NCBI RefSeq assembly: GCF_005047635.1
Contig: NZ_SUKC01000003.1
Location: forward strand, 186,001 to 250,000
Length of the DNA stretch: 64,000 nt
Source: Arthrobacter sp. CAU 1506
Lineage (GTDB): Bacteria; Actinomycetota; Actinomycetes; Actinomycetales; Micrococcaceae
Direction of reading: 5' to 3'
This document shows, piece after piece, positions 38,307 through 46,958 of the stretch. A program made the translations under genes and the position numbers. The first letter of the stretch is position 1; each line of letters opens with the position of its first letter. The notes under the pieces were generated by a model. It was not told the DNA's origin, did no database searches, and worked only from the letters and a program-made list of their open reading frames with translations.

Positions 38307-38771
38307 ATGCCGTACGTTGTCGACTTCAAGGACGTTTCTACCGTCGGCCTGGAATCCTCTCCGGTCGCCGAGGCGCTTGCAGGATTGCGCGCCAACGAAG
38401 CGCGCTACTTCCGCAATAAGTACGACCACGTCTTCACGGTCAGCCCGGCAAACGATGCCCCGGAGGTGATCGACCGGGTTAGCCGCATCCTCAAGGAGGA
38501 ACGCGACATCGTCATCGGCTCCCGCCCCCTCGAGGCCACAGCCTTCGAAGTCGACGGTCTGCGGATGGATTACGTCTTCTACGAGTCCGGGCTCTCGATC
38601 AACGTCATGTACAGCATCGAGGACGGCGGAAAGCGCGCCGTCGGATTCAAACTGGCCGACGGCATGGAGGTTCCGGAGGAGCTGGCCTCACGATTCAAGT
38701 TCGCCCGGCAGAAATCCAAGCTCGCCGGCGTCATCCGCGGCTCCTTCTTCGTGATCAAGGGCGAATACTGA
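38307..38771 (+). CDS. Conserved hypothetical protein, 154 aa
   Basis: A soluble-looking 154-residue protein that I do not recognise. It has a mixed alpha/beta composition, 'GLRMDYVFYESGLSINVMYS' in mid-sequence, and a basic C-terminal segment 'FKFARQKSKLAG' before 'GSFFVIKGEY'. No signal peptide or membrane helix. The ATG at 38307 follows a GGGGGAG ribosome site, 125 bases after gadB on the same strand, so it may belong to the acid-stress unit. It is followed by the regulatory region of the acetate genes. Confidence 0.6.
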   Translation: MPYVVDFKDVSTVGLESSPVAEALAGLRANEARYFRNKYDHVFTVSPANDAPEVIDRVSRILKEERDIVIGSRPLEATAFEVDGLRMDYVFYESGLSINVMYSIEDGGKRAVGFKLADGMEVPEELASRFKFARQKSKLAGVIRGSFFVIKGEY

Positions 38772-38840
38772 CCGGCGGGCAGGGAGTACGACGGCGGCGC
38801 CCGGTGCGGGGAATCCCGCTCCTTGCGCTTCAACGCACTA

Positions 38841-38856
38841 TGTGACGCGCCTCACT
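38841..38856. promoter_or_regulatory. CRP/GlxR-like site 1 upstream of satP-acs
   Basis: TGTGACGCGCCTCACT: TGTGA-N6-TCACT, one base away from the CRP consensus TGTGA-N6-TCACA. Its centre is about 84 bases upstream of the predicted start of transcription. Confidence 0.65.
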
Positions 38857-38862
38857 CTTTGG

Positions 38863-38878
38863 TGTGAGGCAGGCCACA
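38863..38878. promoter_or_regulatory. CRP/GlxR-like site 2 upstream of satP-acs
   Basis: TGTGAGGCAGGCCACA: TGTGA-N6-CCACA, exactly 22 bases (two helical turns) after site 1, centred about 62 bases upstream of the predicted transcription start, the class I activator position. Confidence 0.65.
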
Positions 38879-38897
38879 AGATGGTTCGAGATTGGGC

Positions 38898-38926
38898 TTG
38901 CACGTTTAGGTGTAGCCTGATATAAG
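38898..38926 (+). promoter_or_regulatory. Sigma-70-type promoter of satP-acs
   Basis: TTGCAC (38898-38903) and TATAAG (38921-38926) with an exact 17-base spacer; predicted start near 38933, giving a ~27-base leader with an AAGGAG ribosome site. Confidence 0.75.
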
Positions 38927-38959
38927 CACCAAGGCTGGTGCTGACCAAGGAGTCGAACC

Positions 38960-39634
38960 ATGAGTATCGAATCAAGCTCCGCGGCGGGAACCGTCCCGAC
39001 TGGAAATGGTCGCAGGGCTGAAAATCCCCTACCAGCGCAAGGCAACGTTGGAGCACCCCAGGCGCACACCGGCCCCCTCTTTGCCGATCCGGCGGCCTTA
39101 GGGCTGGGCGCCTTCGCGATGACCACGTTTGTGCTGAGTGTCATCAACGCCGGCATGATTCCCAAGGCGGACGAACCGGTAGTACTGGGACTTGCCCTGT
39201 TCTATGGCGGTATGGCCCAGTTCGCCGCGGGAATCTGGGAATTTGCCAACCGCAACGTCTTCGGCGCGACAGCCTTTTGCTCATACGGAGCCTTCTGGCT
39301 GTCCTTCTGGTACCTGAGCCAGTTCAGCGCAGGCAGCCTTCCGCCGGCGGAGGCCGGCAAAGCCGTCGGCCTGTATCTTTTGGCCTGGGCCATCTTTACC
39401 GCCTACATGACGATATCCGCCTGGCGGGTCAGCATGGGCGTCTTTGCCGTTTTCGTGTTCCTGACGTTGACCTTCATCGCGCTGTTTCTCGGTGCGTTCT
39501 CCGGGGCTGCCGGACTAACCGCGCTGGGCGGCTGGCTGGGCATCCTGACGGCGCTCATCGCCTGGTACTGCTCCTGCGCGGTGGTCGCGAACTCCACCTT
39601 CAAACGGGCTGTGCTCCCGGTGGGGCGACGGTGA
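38960..39634 (+). CDS. satP: Acetate uptake transporter (GPR1/FUN34/YaaH, SatP family)
   Basis: The 224-residue protein has six transmembrane segments after a ~45-residue soluble N-terminus. The family entry motif (N-P-A-P-L-G-like) appears as 'FADPAALGLGAFAMTTF' (about 46-62), and 'FYGGMAQFAAGIWEF' is the conserved second-helix motif. The family imports acetate or succinate with protons. acs begins 6 bases after its stop, so import and activation of acetate are co-transcribed. It is preceded by a strong promoter with two CRP-like sites. Confidence 0.9.
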   Translation: MSIESSSAAGTVPTGNGRRAENPLPAQGNVGAPQAHTGPLFADPAALGLGAFAMTTFVLSVINAGMIPKADEPVVLGLALFYGGMAQFAAGIWEFANRNVFGATAFCSYGAFWLSFWYLSQFSAGSLPPAEAGKAVGLYLLAWAIFTAYMTISAWRVSMGVFAVFVFLTLTFIALFLGAFSGAAGLTALGGWLGILTALIAWYCSCAVVANSTFKRAVLPVGRR

Positions 39635-39640
39635 GAGACC

Positions 39641-41629
39641 ATGGCAGCAGACTCAACAGCATCGGACGAGACCCTCGCAAACCTATTGCACGAACAGCGG
39701 CGCTTTCCCCCTGAGGCCGGCTTTTCCGCCCAAGCCAACGCCACGTCGTCGGGCTATGACGAAGCCGACCACGACAGGCTGGCGTTCTGGGCGCGGCAGG
39801 CCGGACGCCTCGACTGGTCCCAACCATGGAGCGAAGTCCTGGACTGGACCAACGCGCCTTTCGCCTCATGGTTCGTCGGGGGCAAACTCAACGCCGCCTA
39901 CAACTGCTTGGACCGGCATGTAGCCGCGGGCCGCGGCGACAAAGTCGCCTACTACTTTGAAGGCGAAGCAGGTGACACGCGCACGATCACCTATGCCCAG
40001 CTCACCCGCATGGTCTGCCAGGCAGCGAACACCCTGACCGCTCTAGGCGTGAAGCCGGGAGACCGGGTCGCCATCTACCTGCCGATGATCCCGGAAACCG
40101 TGGTGGCGATGCTCGCCTGCGCGAGGATCGGAGCACCGCACACGGTCGTGTTCGGCGGATTCTCCGCGGACGCGCTCCGGACCAGGATCCACGATTGCGA
40201 TGCACGGATTGTCATCACCTCCGACGGCGCCTACCGCCGCGGCAAGGCCAACGGATTGAAGTCCGCCGTCGACGAAGCCCTCTTGGACTGCCCGGACGTC
40301 CGCAACGTCCTGGTGGTCCGGCGCACCGGCCAGGAGATCGACTGGACGCCAGGCCGCGACATCTGGTGGCATGAGTCGGTGGAGCTGGCTGCGGCCGACC
40401 ACCACGCCGAAGCCTTCGACGCGGAACATCCCCTCTACGTGATGTACACCTCGGGCACCACCGGCAAGCCGAAGGGGATCCTGCACACCACCGGCGGCTA
40501 CCTCACCGCGTGCGCCTACACCCACTGGGCAGTGTTCGACCTCAAAGCCGAGTCCGACATCTACTGGACCGCCGCGGACATCGGCTGGGTCACCGGACAC
40601 AGCTACATCGTGTACGGGCCCTTGGCCAACGGCGCTACCTCCGTGTTGTACGAGGGCACGCCGGACACCCCGCACCAAGGCCGCTGGTGGGAAATCATCG
40701 ACAAATACAAGGTCTCCATTCTGTACTGCGCTCCAACCGCCATCCGGACATTCATGAAGTGGGGTGCCGAGATACCGGCCCAGTACGGCCTGGACAGCCT
40801 GCGGTTGATCGGTACGGTGGGCGAACCGATCAACCCGGCTGCCTACATTTGGTACCGGGAGCACATCGGGCACAACCGGACACCAGTAGTGGACACCTGG
40901 TGGCAGACCGAGACCGGGGCCATCATGATCAGCCCGCTCCCCGGGGTGACGGCAGGTAAACCCGGCGCCGCCATGAAGGCCTTGCCGGGGGTCGTGGCCG
41001 ACGTGGTCGATGACGCCGGCACGCCGGTTGAGAACGGCTCCGGCGGCTACTTGGTCCTGAAGGAACCCTGGCCCTCCATGCTGCGCACTATCTGGGGCGA
41101 CAACGACCGATACGTGGAGACCTACTGGTCCCGCTTCCCGGGGCTCTATTTTGCCGGCGACGGCGCGAAGAAAGACGAGGACGGGGATATCTGGCTGCTC
41201 GGCCGCGTGGACGACGTGATGAACGTGTCCGGGCACCGGCTGTCGACGACCGAAATCGAATCGGCGCTGGTCGCCCACCCCAAAGTCGCCGAAGCCGCCG
41301 TCGTCGGCGCCACGGACGAGACCACCGGACAGGCCATCGTCGCCTTCGTCATCTTGCGCAGCGAAGCGGGCGACGGCGGACCTGAGGTGGTGCAGGAGCT
41401 GCGGGATCACGTGGCCAAGGAAATCGGCAAAATCGCCCGGCCGCGGCAGATCATGGTGGTCGCGGAGCTGCCGAAGACCCGTTCCGGCAAGATCATGCGG
41501 CGGCTGCTCAAGGATGTAGCGCAGGACCGCCCGATCGGGGATGTCACCACCTTGGCGGACTCGTCCGTCATGGAGCTGATCAAGGCCGGCATGCCGGGCG
41601 GTGCCGGCGGGCCCGTCGGTCCGACCTAG
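39641..41629 (+). CDS. acs: Acetyl-CoA synthetase
   Basis: The 662-residue AMP-forming ligase converts acetate to acetyl-CoA. Motifs: 'YTSGTTGKPKGILHT' (A3 region), 'DTWWQTETGAIM' (A5), 'YFAGDGAKKDEDGDIWLLGR' and the C-terminal 'KTRSGKIMRR' with Lys617, the residue acetylated in other Acs enzymes. Length fits true Acs rather than propionyl- or acetoacetyl-CoA ligases. It is the second gene of the acetate operon. Confidence 0.95.
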   Translation: MAADSTASDETLANLLHEQRRFPPEAGFSAQANATSSGYDEADHDRLAFWARQAGRLDWSQPWSEVLDWTNAPFASWFVGGKLNAAYNCLDRHVAAGRGDKVAYYFEGEAGDTRTITYAQLTRMVCQAANTLTALGVKPGDRVAIYLPMIPETVVAMLACARIGAPHTVVFGGFSADALRTRIHDCDARIVITSDGAYRRGKANGLKSAVDEALLDCPDVRNVLVVRRTGQEIDWTPGRDIWWHESVELAAADHHAEAFDAEHPLYVMYTSGTTGKPKGILHTTGGYLTACAYTHWAVFDLKAESDIYWTAADIGWVTGHSYIVYGPLANGATSVLYEGTPDTPHQGRWWEIIDKYKVSILYCAPTAIRTFMKWGAEIPAQYGLDSLRLIGTVGEPINPAAYIWYREHIGHNRTPVVDTWWQTETGAIMISPLPGVTAGKPGAAMKALPGVVADVVDDAGTPVENGSGGYLVLKEPWPSMLRTIWGDNDRYVETYWSRFPGLYFAGDGAKKDEDGDIWLLGRVDDVMNVSGHRLSTTEIESALVAHPKVAEAAVVGATDETTGQAIVAFVILRSEAGDGGPEVVQELRDHVAKEIGKIARPRQIMVVAELPKTRSGKIMRRLLKDVAQDRPIGDVTTLADSSVMELIKAGMPGGAGGPVGPT

Positions 41630-41631
41630 CC

Positions 41632-41684
41632 GGCAGGAGCCTCGCACCGGCGGTCCGGCCTGGGCGGCAGGAGCCTCGCACCGG
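41632..41684. repeat. 19-bp direct repeat after acs
   Basis: GGCAGGAGCCTCGCACCGG occurs exactly twice, at 41632-41650 and 41666-41684, 34 bases apart, directly after the acs stop codon. Confidence 0.85.
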
Positions 41685-41840
41685 GGCCTCCGCGGCCAGC
41701 GTGCAGCGGGCCTCCGAGACCACCTGTTTCCACAATGAAGCGGTTCAACCCTTGCCGCTTCACCCCTTCTTGGTGTCGAATCTGTTAACAGCACCAGCGT
41801 GTGCAGGGGACGAGGATGCCTACGACGCCAGGAGGCGCTC

Positions 41841-44018
41841 ATGTCGGGGAAATCCGCCAACGGCTTGGCGAAGGGGTCGGGACGGGGCACCGATCCGCGG
41901 CGGGCGGAGGCTTCTGCTGCGGCCGGCGGCTCCCGCCCCGAGCAATTCCGCAATGTGGTTTTGGTAGGGCACTCGGGGGCCGGCAAGACGATGCTCGCCG
42001 AGGCCATGCTCCTGGCGACGGGCACCACCAACCGCATGGGTTCCATCCTGGAGGGAACCACCGTCAGCGATTCGGATCCCTCGGAGATTCACCAGCAGCG
42101 TTCGGTGGTGCTGTCCGTTCTCCCTTTTATGTACGACGACGTCAAAATCAACCTCTTCGACACCCCGGGCTATTCGGACTTCACCGGCGAACTGCGGGCC
42201 GGTCTCCGCGCCGCTGACGCGGCCCTGTTCGTGGTGTCCGCCGTCGACGGCATCGATGCGGCAACCATCGCGCTCTGGGAGGAATGCTCCAGCATCGGGA
42301 TGCCCAGGGCGGTGACCATCAGCCGGCTGGACCACCCGCGGGCCAACTTCGACGCAGCGCTGGCGAACTGCCGCGCTGCGTTTGGCGAGTCGGTGCAACC
42401 GCTGTACCTGCCAGTGCGGAGCGGGACCGAGCTGACCGGATTGCACGGACTGCTCTCCGGCACCGTGTCGGTGTACCAGGCCGGAGAACGTCACCCCGTG
42501 GTCCGCCCCGCGGATGCGGCGGAATCGGCCGGCGTCGAGGACGCCCGCAGTGCGCTGATTGAAGGCATCATCGCGGAGAGCGAAGACGAGTCCCTGATGG
42601 ACCGCTATCTCGGCGGCGAGGATATTGGGCTAGACGTTCTCCTGTCCGATCTGGAGACCGCCGTAGCCCGGGGCTCGTTCTACCCGGTGCTGGCCACCTC
42701 CGCGGAAACCGGGCTCGGTGTTACTGAACTGCTGGAGATGCTCCGGCGGGCATTCCCGTCCCCGCTGGAGCGTCCGCTGCCGGAGGTGACGGGCCTTTAC
42801 GGTTCGCCGACCGTCCCCCTGCGCTGTGATCCCGACGGGCCGCTCGCCGGAGAGATCGTCCGGACGAGCACGGATCCATTTCTGGGCCGGGTATCGCTGG
42901 TGCGGGTTTTCTCCGGAACTTTGCGCGATGATGCGGCCATCCACGTCTCCGGGCATGGGCTCGCCGACCGAGGCCACGCCGACCACGACAGTGATGAACG
43001 GGTCACGCATCTGCACGCCCCGGTCGGCTCGACCCTGCGCTCGGTATCCTTCTGCGTCGCCGGCGACATCTGTGCGCTGACCAAGATCGGCACCGCCGAG
43101 ACGGGGGACACGGTCTCGGGCAAAGAGCATCCGTTGCTGATCCAACCCTGGGAGATGCCGGAACCGCTGCTGCCGGTGGCAGTGGAGGCTGCCACTCGCA
43201 ACGATGAAGCGGCCTTGGCCAAGAGCCTGGCCAAGGTGGCCGCGGGTGATCCGACGCTACGGGTGGAACGGAATGCGGAGACGCACCAGCTCATCCTGTG
43301 GTGCATGGGCGAATCCCACGCCGAGGTGGTGCTCGATCGGCTGCGCGGGCAGGGCGTCAAGGTCCAGACGGTTGACGTGGTGACGCCGCTGCGGGAAACC
43401 TTCGCGGCAGCTGCACCCGGGCACGGACGCTACGTCAAGCAATCAGGCGGGCACGGCCAGTTCGCCATCTGCGACATCGAGGTGGAACCGCTCCGGCAGG
43501 GGGCCGGGTTCGAGTTCGTGAACAAGATCGTCGGGGGAGTGATCCCCGGCCCGTACATCGCCGCCGTCGAAAAAGGTGTGCGGTCGCAGATGGAAAAGGG
43601 CGTCTCCGCCGGGTTCCCCGTCGTCGACATCCGCGTGACCCTGGTGGGCGGCAAGACGCACAGCGTTGACTCTTCCGATGCGGCCTTCCAATCTGCCGGC
43701 GCGCTGGCTTTGCGGGAAGCGGCTGCGGCCGCGCGCATCCAGCTGCTCGAGCCGGTCTCCGCCGTGACCATCACGGTTCCGGACGACTATGTGGGAACAG
43801 TGATGAGCGACCTGTCCGCGCGGCGCGGCCGGCTGACCGGATCCGACTCGGCGGACGGGGAGGGCACCGAAATCAGCGCCGAAGTTCCCGAACAGGAACT
43901 GCTGCGCTACGCCATCGAGCTTCGGGCGCTGACCGGCGGCACCGGACGTTTCAAGCGCGACTACCTGCGCCACGACCCGGTGCCCTCGGGCAGCGCGGGG
44001 GAGAAGGCGCAACGATAG
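41841..44018 (+). CDS. Elongation factor G-like GTPase (EF-G2 type)
   Basis: This 725-residue protein has the five-domain EF-G plan. The P-loop is 'GHSGAGKT' (43-50) and G3 is 'DTPG' (107-110), but the G4 position normally NKxD reads 'SRLD' (161-164). It resembles mycobacterial FusA2-type proteins rather than the canonical EF-G next to rpsG/tuf. The ATG at 41841 has a GCCAGGAGG ribosome site; the N-terminal ~35 residues are a disordered Gly/Ser/Arg tail. Such paralogues may act in ribosome rescue or stress translation; the function here is unknown. Confidence 0.85.
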   Translation: MSGKSANGLAKGSGRGTDPRRAEASAAAGGSRPEQFRNVVLVGHSGAGKTMLAEAMLLATGTTNRMGSILEGTTVSDSDPSEIHQQRSVVLSVLPFMYDDVKINLFDTPGYSDFTGELRAGLRAADAALFVVSAVDGIDAATIALWEECSSIGMPRAVTISRLDHPRANFDAALANCRAAFGESVQPLYLPVRSGTELTGLHGLLSGTVSVYQAGERHPVVRPADAAESAGVEDARSALIEGIIAESEDESLMDRYLGGEDIGLDVLLSDLETAVARGSFYPVLATSAETGLGVTELLEMLRRAFPSPLERPLPEVTGLYGSPTVPLRCDPDGPLAGEIVRTSTDPFLGRVSLVRVFSGTLRDDAAIHVSGHGLADRGHADHDSDERVTHLHAPVGSTLRSVSFCVAGDICALTKIGTAETGDTVSGKEHPLLIQPWEMPEPLLPVAVEAATRNDEAALAKSLAKVAAGDPTLRVERNAETHQLILWCMGESHAEVVLDRLRGQGVKVQTVDVVTPLRETFAAAAPGHGRYVKQSGGHGQFAICDIEVEPLRQGAGFEFVNKIVGGVIPGPYIAAVEKGVRSQMEKGVSAGFPVVDIRVTLVGGKTHSVDSSDAAFQSAGALALREAAAAARIQLLEPVSAVTITVPDDYVGTVMSDLSARRGRLTGSDSADGEGTEISAEVPEQELLRYAIELRALTGGTGRFKRDYLRHDPVPSGSAGEKAQR

Positions 44019-44045
44019 CCAGCGGTACGGCGGTCCCGGCAGGGG

Positions 44046-44498
44046 TTAAGCGCCGGAGCCGACTACCTGCGCGAGCTTCCCGAGGGAATCGGACCAGCCG
44101 GCCCGGTGCAGCCCCAGACGTTCCTCGGTGGCAAACTCGCCGTGGGACAGCGCGATCCACGTCCGGCCCTCCCGCGGGTCGAGTGAAAGCGTAACGGTGG
44201 TCTCCCTGTCGTCGGGAGTGGGCTCCTCCCACCGGAAGGTGTAGACCAGGCGGCGCGGTGGGTCGATCACAAGGAACTCACCGGCCAGATGGAATGCCTC
44301 GCCGTCGGGCGGCTTCATGGTCAGCCGGTAGCTCCCGCCTGGTTGCAGGTCGAGCAGGGCCTCCGGCATGGTGAAACCTTCGGGTCCCCACCATTTCGCC
44401 AGCTCGGCCGGTTCCGTCAGCATGCGGAAGACCTGCTCGCAGGGTGCGTCCAGCATGGCTTCCAACTCCAGCGTGTGTCCGCTCCTTTGCTCGGTCAT
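44046..44498 (-). CDS. SRPBCC/AHSA1-family protein
   Basis: The 150-residue protein has the START-like AHSA1 fold, with the opening 'LEAMLDAPCEQVFRMLTEP', the hallmark 'WWGPEGFTMPE' (about 36-46), and the C-terminal helix 'GWSDSLGKLAQVVGSG'. These proteins bind hydrophobic ligands or serve as Hsp90-activator-like factors; the specific role is unknown. The start at 44498 follows a GGAGGAAGG ribosome site. No ArsR-type regulator, the usual partner, is adjacent. Convergent with the EF-G-like gene. Confidence 0.8.
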   Translation of the reverse strand: MTEQRSGHTLELEAMLDAPCEQVFRMLTEPAELAKWWGPEGFTMPEALLDLQPGGSYRLTMKPPDGEAFHLAGEFLVIDPPRRLVYTFRWEEPTPDDRETTVTLSLDPREGRTWIALSHGEFATEERLGLHRAGWSDSLGKLAQVVGSGA

Positions 44499-44732
44499 CG
44501 CAGCCTTCCTCCGGAAACGCGGCGCACGGGACCCGCCTTCGCCCAAGCCCCCTGCCTGACCAGCGTAGTCCCGTGACAGGGACCCGGCTAGGTGACCTGC
44601 CTGGCGGTGCGCTCGCAGAGGGTGGGGGCGAAAACCACTACGTGATGGACAGGCTCCGCCCGCCGGTGGGACCCTGACCGGTATGGCCGCTCGCCAGCGT
44701 TGGCGTGTCGGCGGCGGCAGCGGGAGGAAATC

Positions 44733-45167
44733 ATGCCGGGAACCGAACTTGATGTCATGATCGAGCGCTACCACCACGCGTTGGACGCGTTTGTCCGCGG
44801 GGACCCCGCTCTCCAGAAGGAGCTGTTCTCGCGGCGGGACGACGTCACCCTCGCGAACCCTCTCGGCCCGCCGGTCAGGGGCTGGCACAACATCGAAAAG
44901 GTGATGGACCGGGCGGCTTCCTATCTCCGCGAAGGCAAGCCCAACACGTTCGAGCGGCTTTCCAGCTATACCGGCCCGGACCTGGCCTACATGGTGGAGA
45001 TCGAGCGGACCCATGCCAAGGTCGACGGATCCCCTGAAGCCTTGCCGGTATCCCTGAGGGTGACCACAATCTTCCGGCTGGAGGACGACCAGTGGAAGGT
45101 CCTGCACCGCCATGCAGACCCGATCACCACTCCACGGCCCGCGGCAACCATCGTCCAGCGTTCATAA
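44733..45167 (+). CDS. SnoaL/NTF2-like protein
   Basis: The 144-residue protein has the cone-shaped NTF2-like pattern: N-terminal helices 'IERYHHALDAFVRGDPAL', 'LANPLGPPVRGWHNIEKVMDRA', and C-terminal strands 'VTTIFRLEDDQWKVLHRHAD', with the terminal His/Asp typical of ketosteroid-isomerase-like members. Enzymatic role unknown. A GGGAGGAAA ribosome site precedes the ATG. It is convergent with the hydrolase at 45197. Confidence 0.75.
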   Translation: MPGTELDVMIERYHHALDAFVRGDPALQKELFSRRDDVTLANPLGPPVRGWHNIEKVMDRAASYLREGKPNTFERLSSYTGPDLAYMVEIERTHAKVDGSPEALPVSLRVTTIFRLEDDQWKVLHRHADPITTPRPAATIVQRS

Positions 45168-45196
45168 GTCCAGGCTGCCGCGCTCGGAGTGTCCTG

Positions 45197-45871
45197 CTAG
45201 GCGGCAATCCGGCTGGAGCGGAGGAACCGCGACACGGGAATCGCGAGCGAGGCGCCGATCTCCGACGCGCTGCGTTTCTGGCCCTTGACGTCGAACGAGT
45301 GGTCGCCGCCTTCCTGCCAGTCCAGAACTGCGTTTGGCCCGATCCGCTCGACGACGGATTCGAGCAGCTCGGGGGTGGCAAAGGTGTCACGGGTGCCCTG
45401 CAGGAAGAGCATTGGCAGCGTCAGGCCATAGAGGTGTTCGTCGCGCAGCTTTTCCGGCTTTCCCGGCGGGTGCAGCGGATAGCCCAGGTACACCAGGCCG
45501 GCGGCCGGCATGCCCTCGGCCACGGCCATTGACGCCATCCGGCCGCCAAACGACTTTCCGGCAGCCCACAACGGCTCGCCGTCGGAGCGCGCATCAGCTT
45601 CCTGCATGGCCGCCCGCCAGGCCTCAATTGCGGCCGGCGGTCGGTCGGGGAACCGCTTGCCGGCCTCCCGGTAGGGGAAGTTGAAGCGCAAGGTGGCCAC
45701 GCCGTCGTCGTTCAACGCGCGGGTGAAGCCCGAGAGGAACGGGTGGTCCATGCCGGCACCGGCCCCGTGGGCCACCACCACGGTTGCCACCGGGGCCGGT
45801 GGCCGCGCGTAGACACCGGAGACGGTGGCCTGGCCAACCTCGATGGACACATCTATCTCGCTGACTTGCAT
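45197..45871 (-). CDS. Alpha/beta hydrolase (dienelactone-hydrolase/TEX30-like)
   Basis: This 224-residue protein has the oxyanion segment 'VVVAHGAGAGMDHPF' (about 31-45), nucleophile elbow 'AAGKSFGGRMAS' with the catalytic Ser, acid 'LQGTRDTFAT' and His in 'GGDHSFDVKG'. The short length and 'HGAGAGMDHPF' pattern fit the KANL3/TEX30-like group of alpha/beta hydrolases. Substrate unknown. It is divergent from the LigD-type polymerase gene. Confidence 0.8.
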   Translation of the reverse strand: MQVSEIDVSIEVGQATVSGVYARPPAPVATVVVAHGAGAGMDHPFLSGFTRALNDDGVATLRFNFPYREAGKRFPDRPPAAIEAWRAAMQEADARSDGEPLWAAGKSFGGRMASMAVAEGMPAAGLVYLGYPLHPPGKPEKLRDEHLYGLTLPMLFLQGTRDTFATPELLESVVERIGPNAVLDWQEGGDHSFDVKGQKRSASEIGASLAIPVSRFLRSSRIAA

Positions 45872-45922
45872 GCTCCCATCATGCCCTCGCCAGAAGCGAC
45901 ATGTGTATGTTTAGGTGTTCCC

Positions 45923-46945
45923 ATGGCCAGCGAACAAACAACGCTGACGGTCGATGGACCGCACGGTGAACGTGACATCCGCATCTCCAGCCCGAGCCGG
46001 GTGATGTGGCCCGAGCTGGGCATCACCAAACTGGACCTGGCGCGCTATATCGCGGAAGTGGGGGAGGTGTTCATCCGCGCCAACGGCGACCGCCCGGTGT
46101 CCCTGCAACGGTTCTCCGACGGGATCGACGGCGAGCAGTTCTTCTCCAAGAATCCGCCCAAGGGCGCCCCTGACTTTGTGCGCTCGGTAATGGTGGTCTA
46201 CCCGAGCGCCCGCTCGCACCCGCAGCTGGTGCTCGATGAGCCTGCCGCGGCGGTCTGGGCGGTCCAGATGAACACCGTGGTGTTCCACCCGTGGCCTTCC
46301 CGGGCGGAGGACTCCGACAACCCCGACCAACTGCGCATCGATCTCGATCCGCAGCCGGGAACGTCCTTCGACGATGCCATCCCGGTGGCCATCGAGCTGA
46401 GGTCGGTACTGGCCGAGGCGGGGCTTGAGGCATTTATCAAAACGTCCGGAAATCGTGGGCTGCATATGTTCGCTCCGATTGAACCCACGCACGAATTCCT
46501 GGACGTGCGCCACGCCGTCATAGCGGCCGCGCGGGAAATTGAGCGGCGGTTGCCGAAACAGGTGACGACCTCCTGGTGGAAGGAGGAGCGCGGGGAGCGG
46601 ATTTTCGTGGACTTCAACCAGGCCAACCGCGACCGCACCATGGCCGGGGCCTACAGCCCCCGCGCCTTGCCGCATGCCTCGGTCTCCTGCCCGATCGAAT
46701 GGGACGAACTGGAGACTGCCGATCCGAAGAACTTCACCATTGCCACCGTGCCGGACCGGCTGAAGTCAACCGGCGACCCCTGGGCGAAGATGCACGAAAA
46801 CCCGGGCAAAATCGACGTCCTGCTGCAATGGTGGGAGCGCGACCTCGCGGCAGGCCTGGGTGAGATGCCGTTCCCGCCGGACTACCCGAAGATGCCGGGC
46901 GAGCCGCCGCGGGTCCAACCCAGCAGGGCGCGCAAGAAGGACTGA
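45923..46945 (+). CDS. Stand-alone LigD-type primase-polymerase
   Basis: The 340-residue protein is the archaeo-eukaryotic-primase-like polymerase domain of LigD. It has 'ITKLDLARYIAEV', phosphate-binding 'FFSKNPPKGAPDFVR', catalytic Asp140 and Asp142 in 'RIDLDPQPGTSF', 'KTSGNRGLHMFAPI', and a third acidic residue in 'RIFVDFNQANRDRTMAGAY'. Ligase and nuclease domains are absent and there is no Ku gene nearby, so it resembles the separate mycobacterial PolD-type enzymes. Probable roles are gap filling or ribonucleotide insertion in DNA repair. Confidence 0.88.
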   Translation: MASEQTTLTVDGPHGERDIRISSPSRVMWPELGITKLDLARYIAEVGEVFIRANGDRPVSLQRFSDGIDGEQFFSKNPPKGAPDFVRSVMVVYPSARSHPQLVLDEPAAAVWAVQMNTVVFHPWPSRAEDSDNPDQLRIDLDPQPGTSFDDAIPVAIELRSVLAEAGLEAFIKTSGNRGLHMFAPIEPTHEFLDVRHAVIAAAREIERRLPKQVTTSWWKEERGERIFVDFNQANRDRTMAGAYSPRALPHASVSCPIEWDELETADPKNFTIATVPDRLKSTGDPWAKMHENPGKIDVLLQWWERDLAAGLGEMPFPPDYPKMPGEPPRVQPSRARKKD

Positions 46946-46958
46946 CCGCGACAACGCT

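Noticed and set aside
40043-42061. Long minus-strand open frame opposite acs
   Set aside because: A shadow of acs; it crosses the intergenic repeat and has no recognisable motif.
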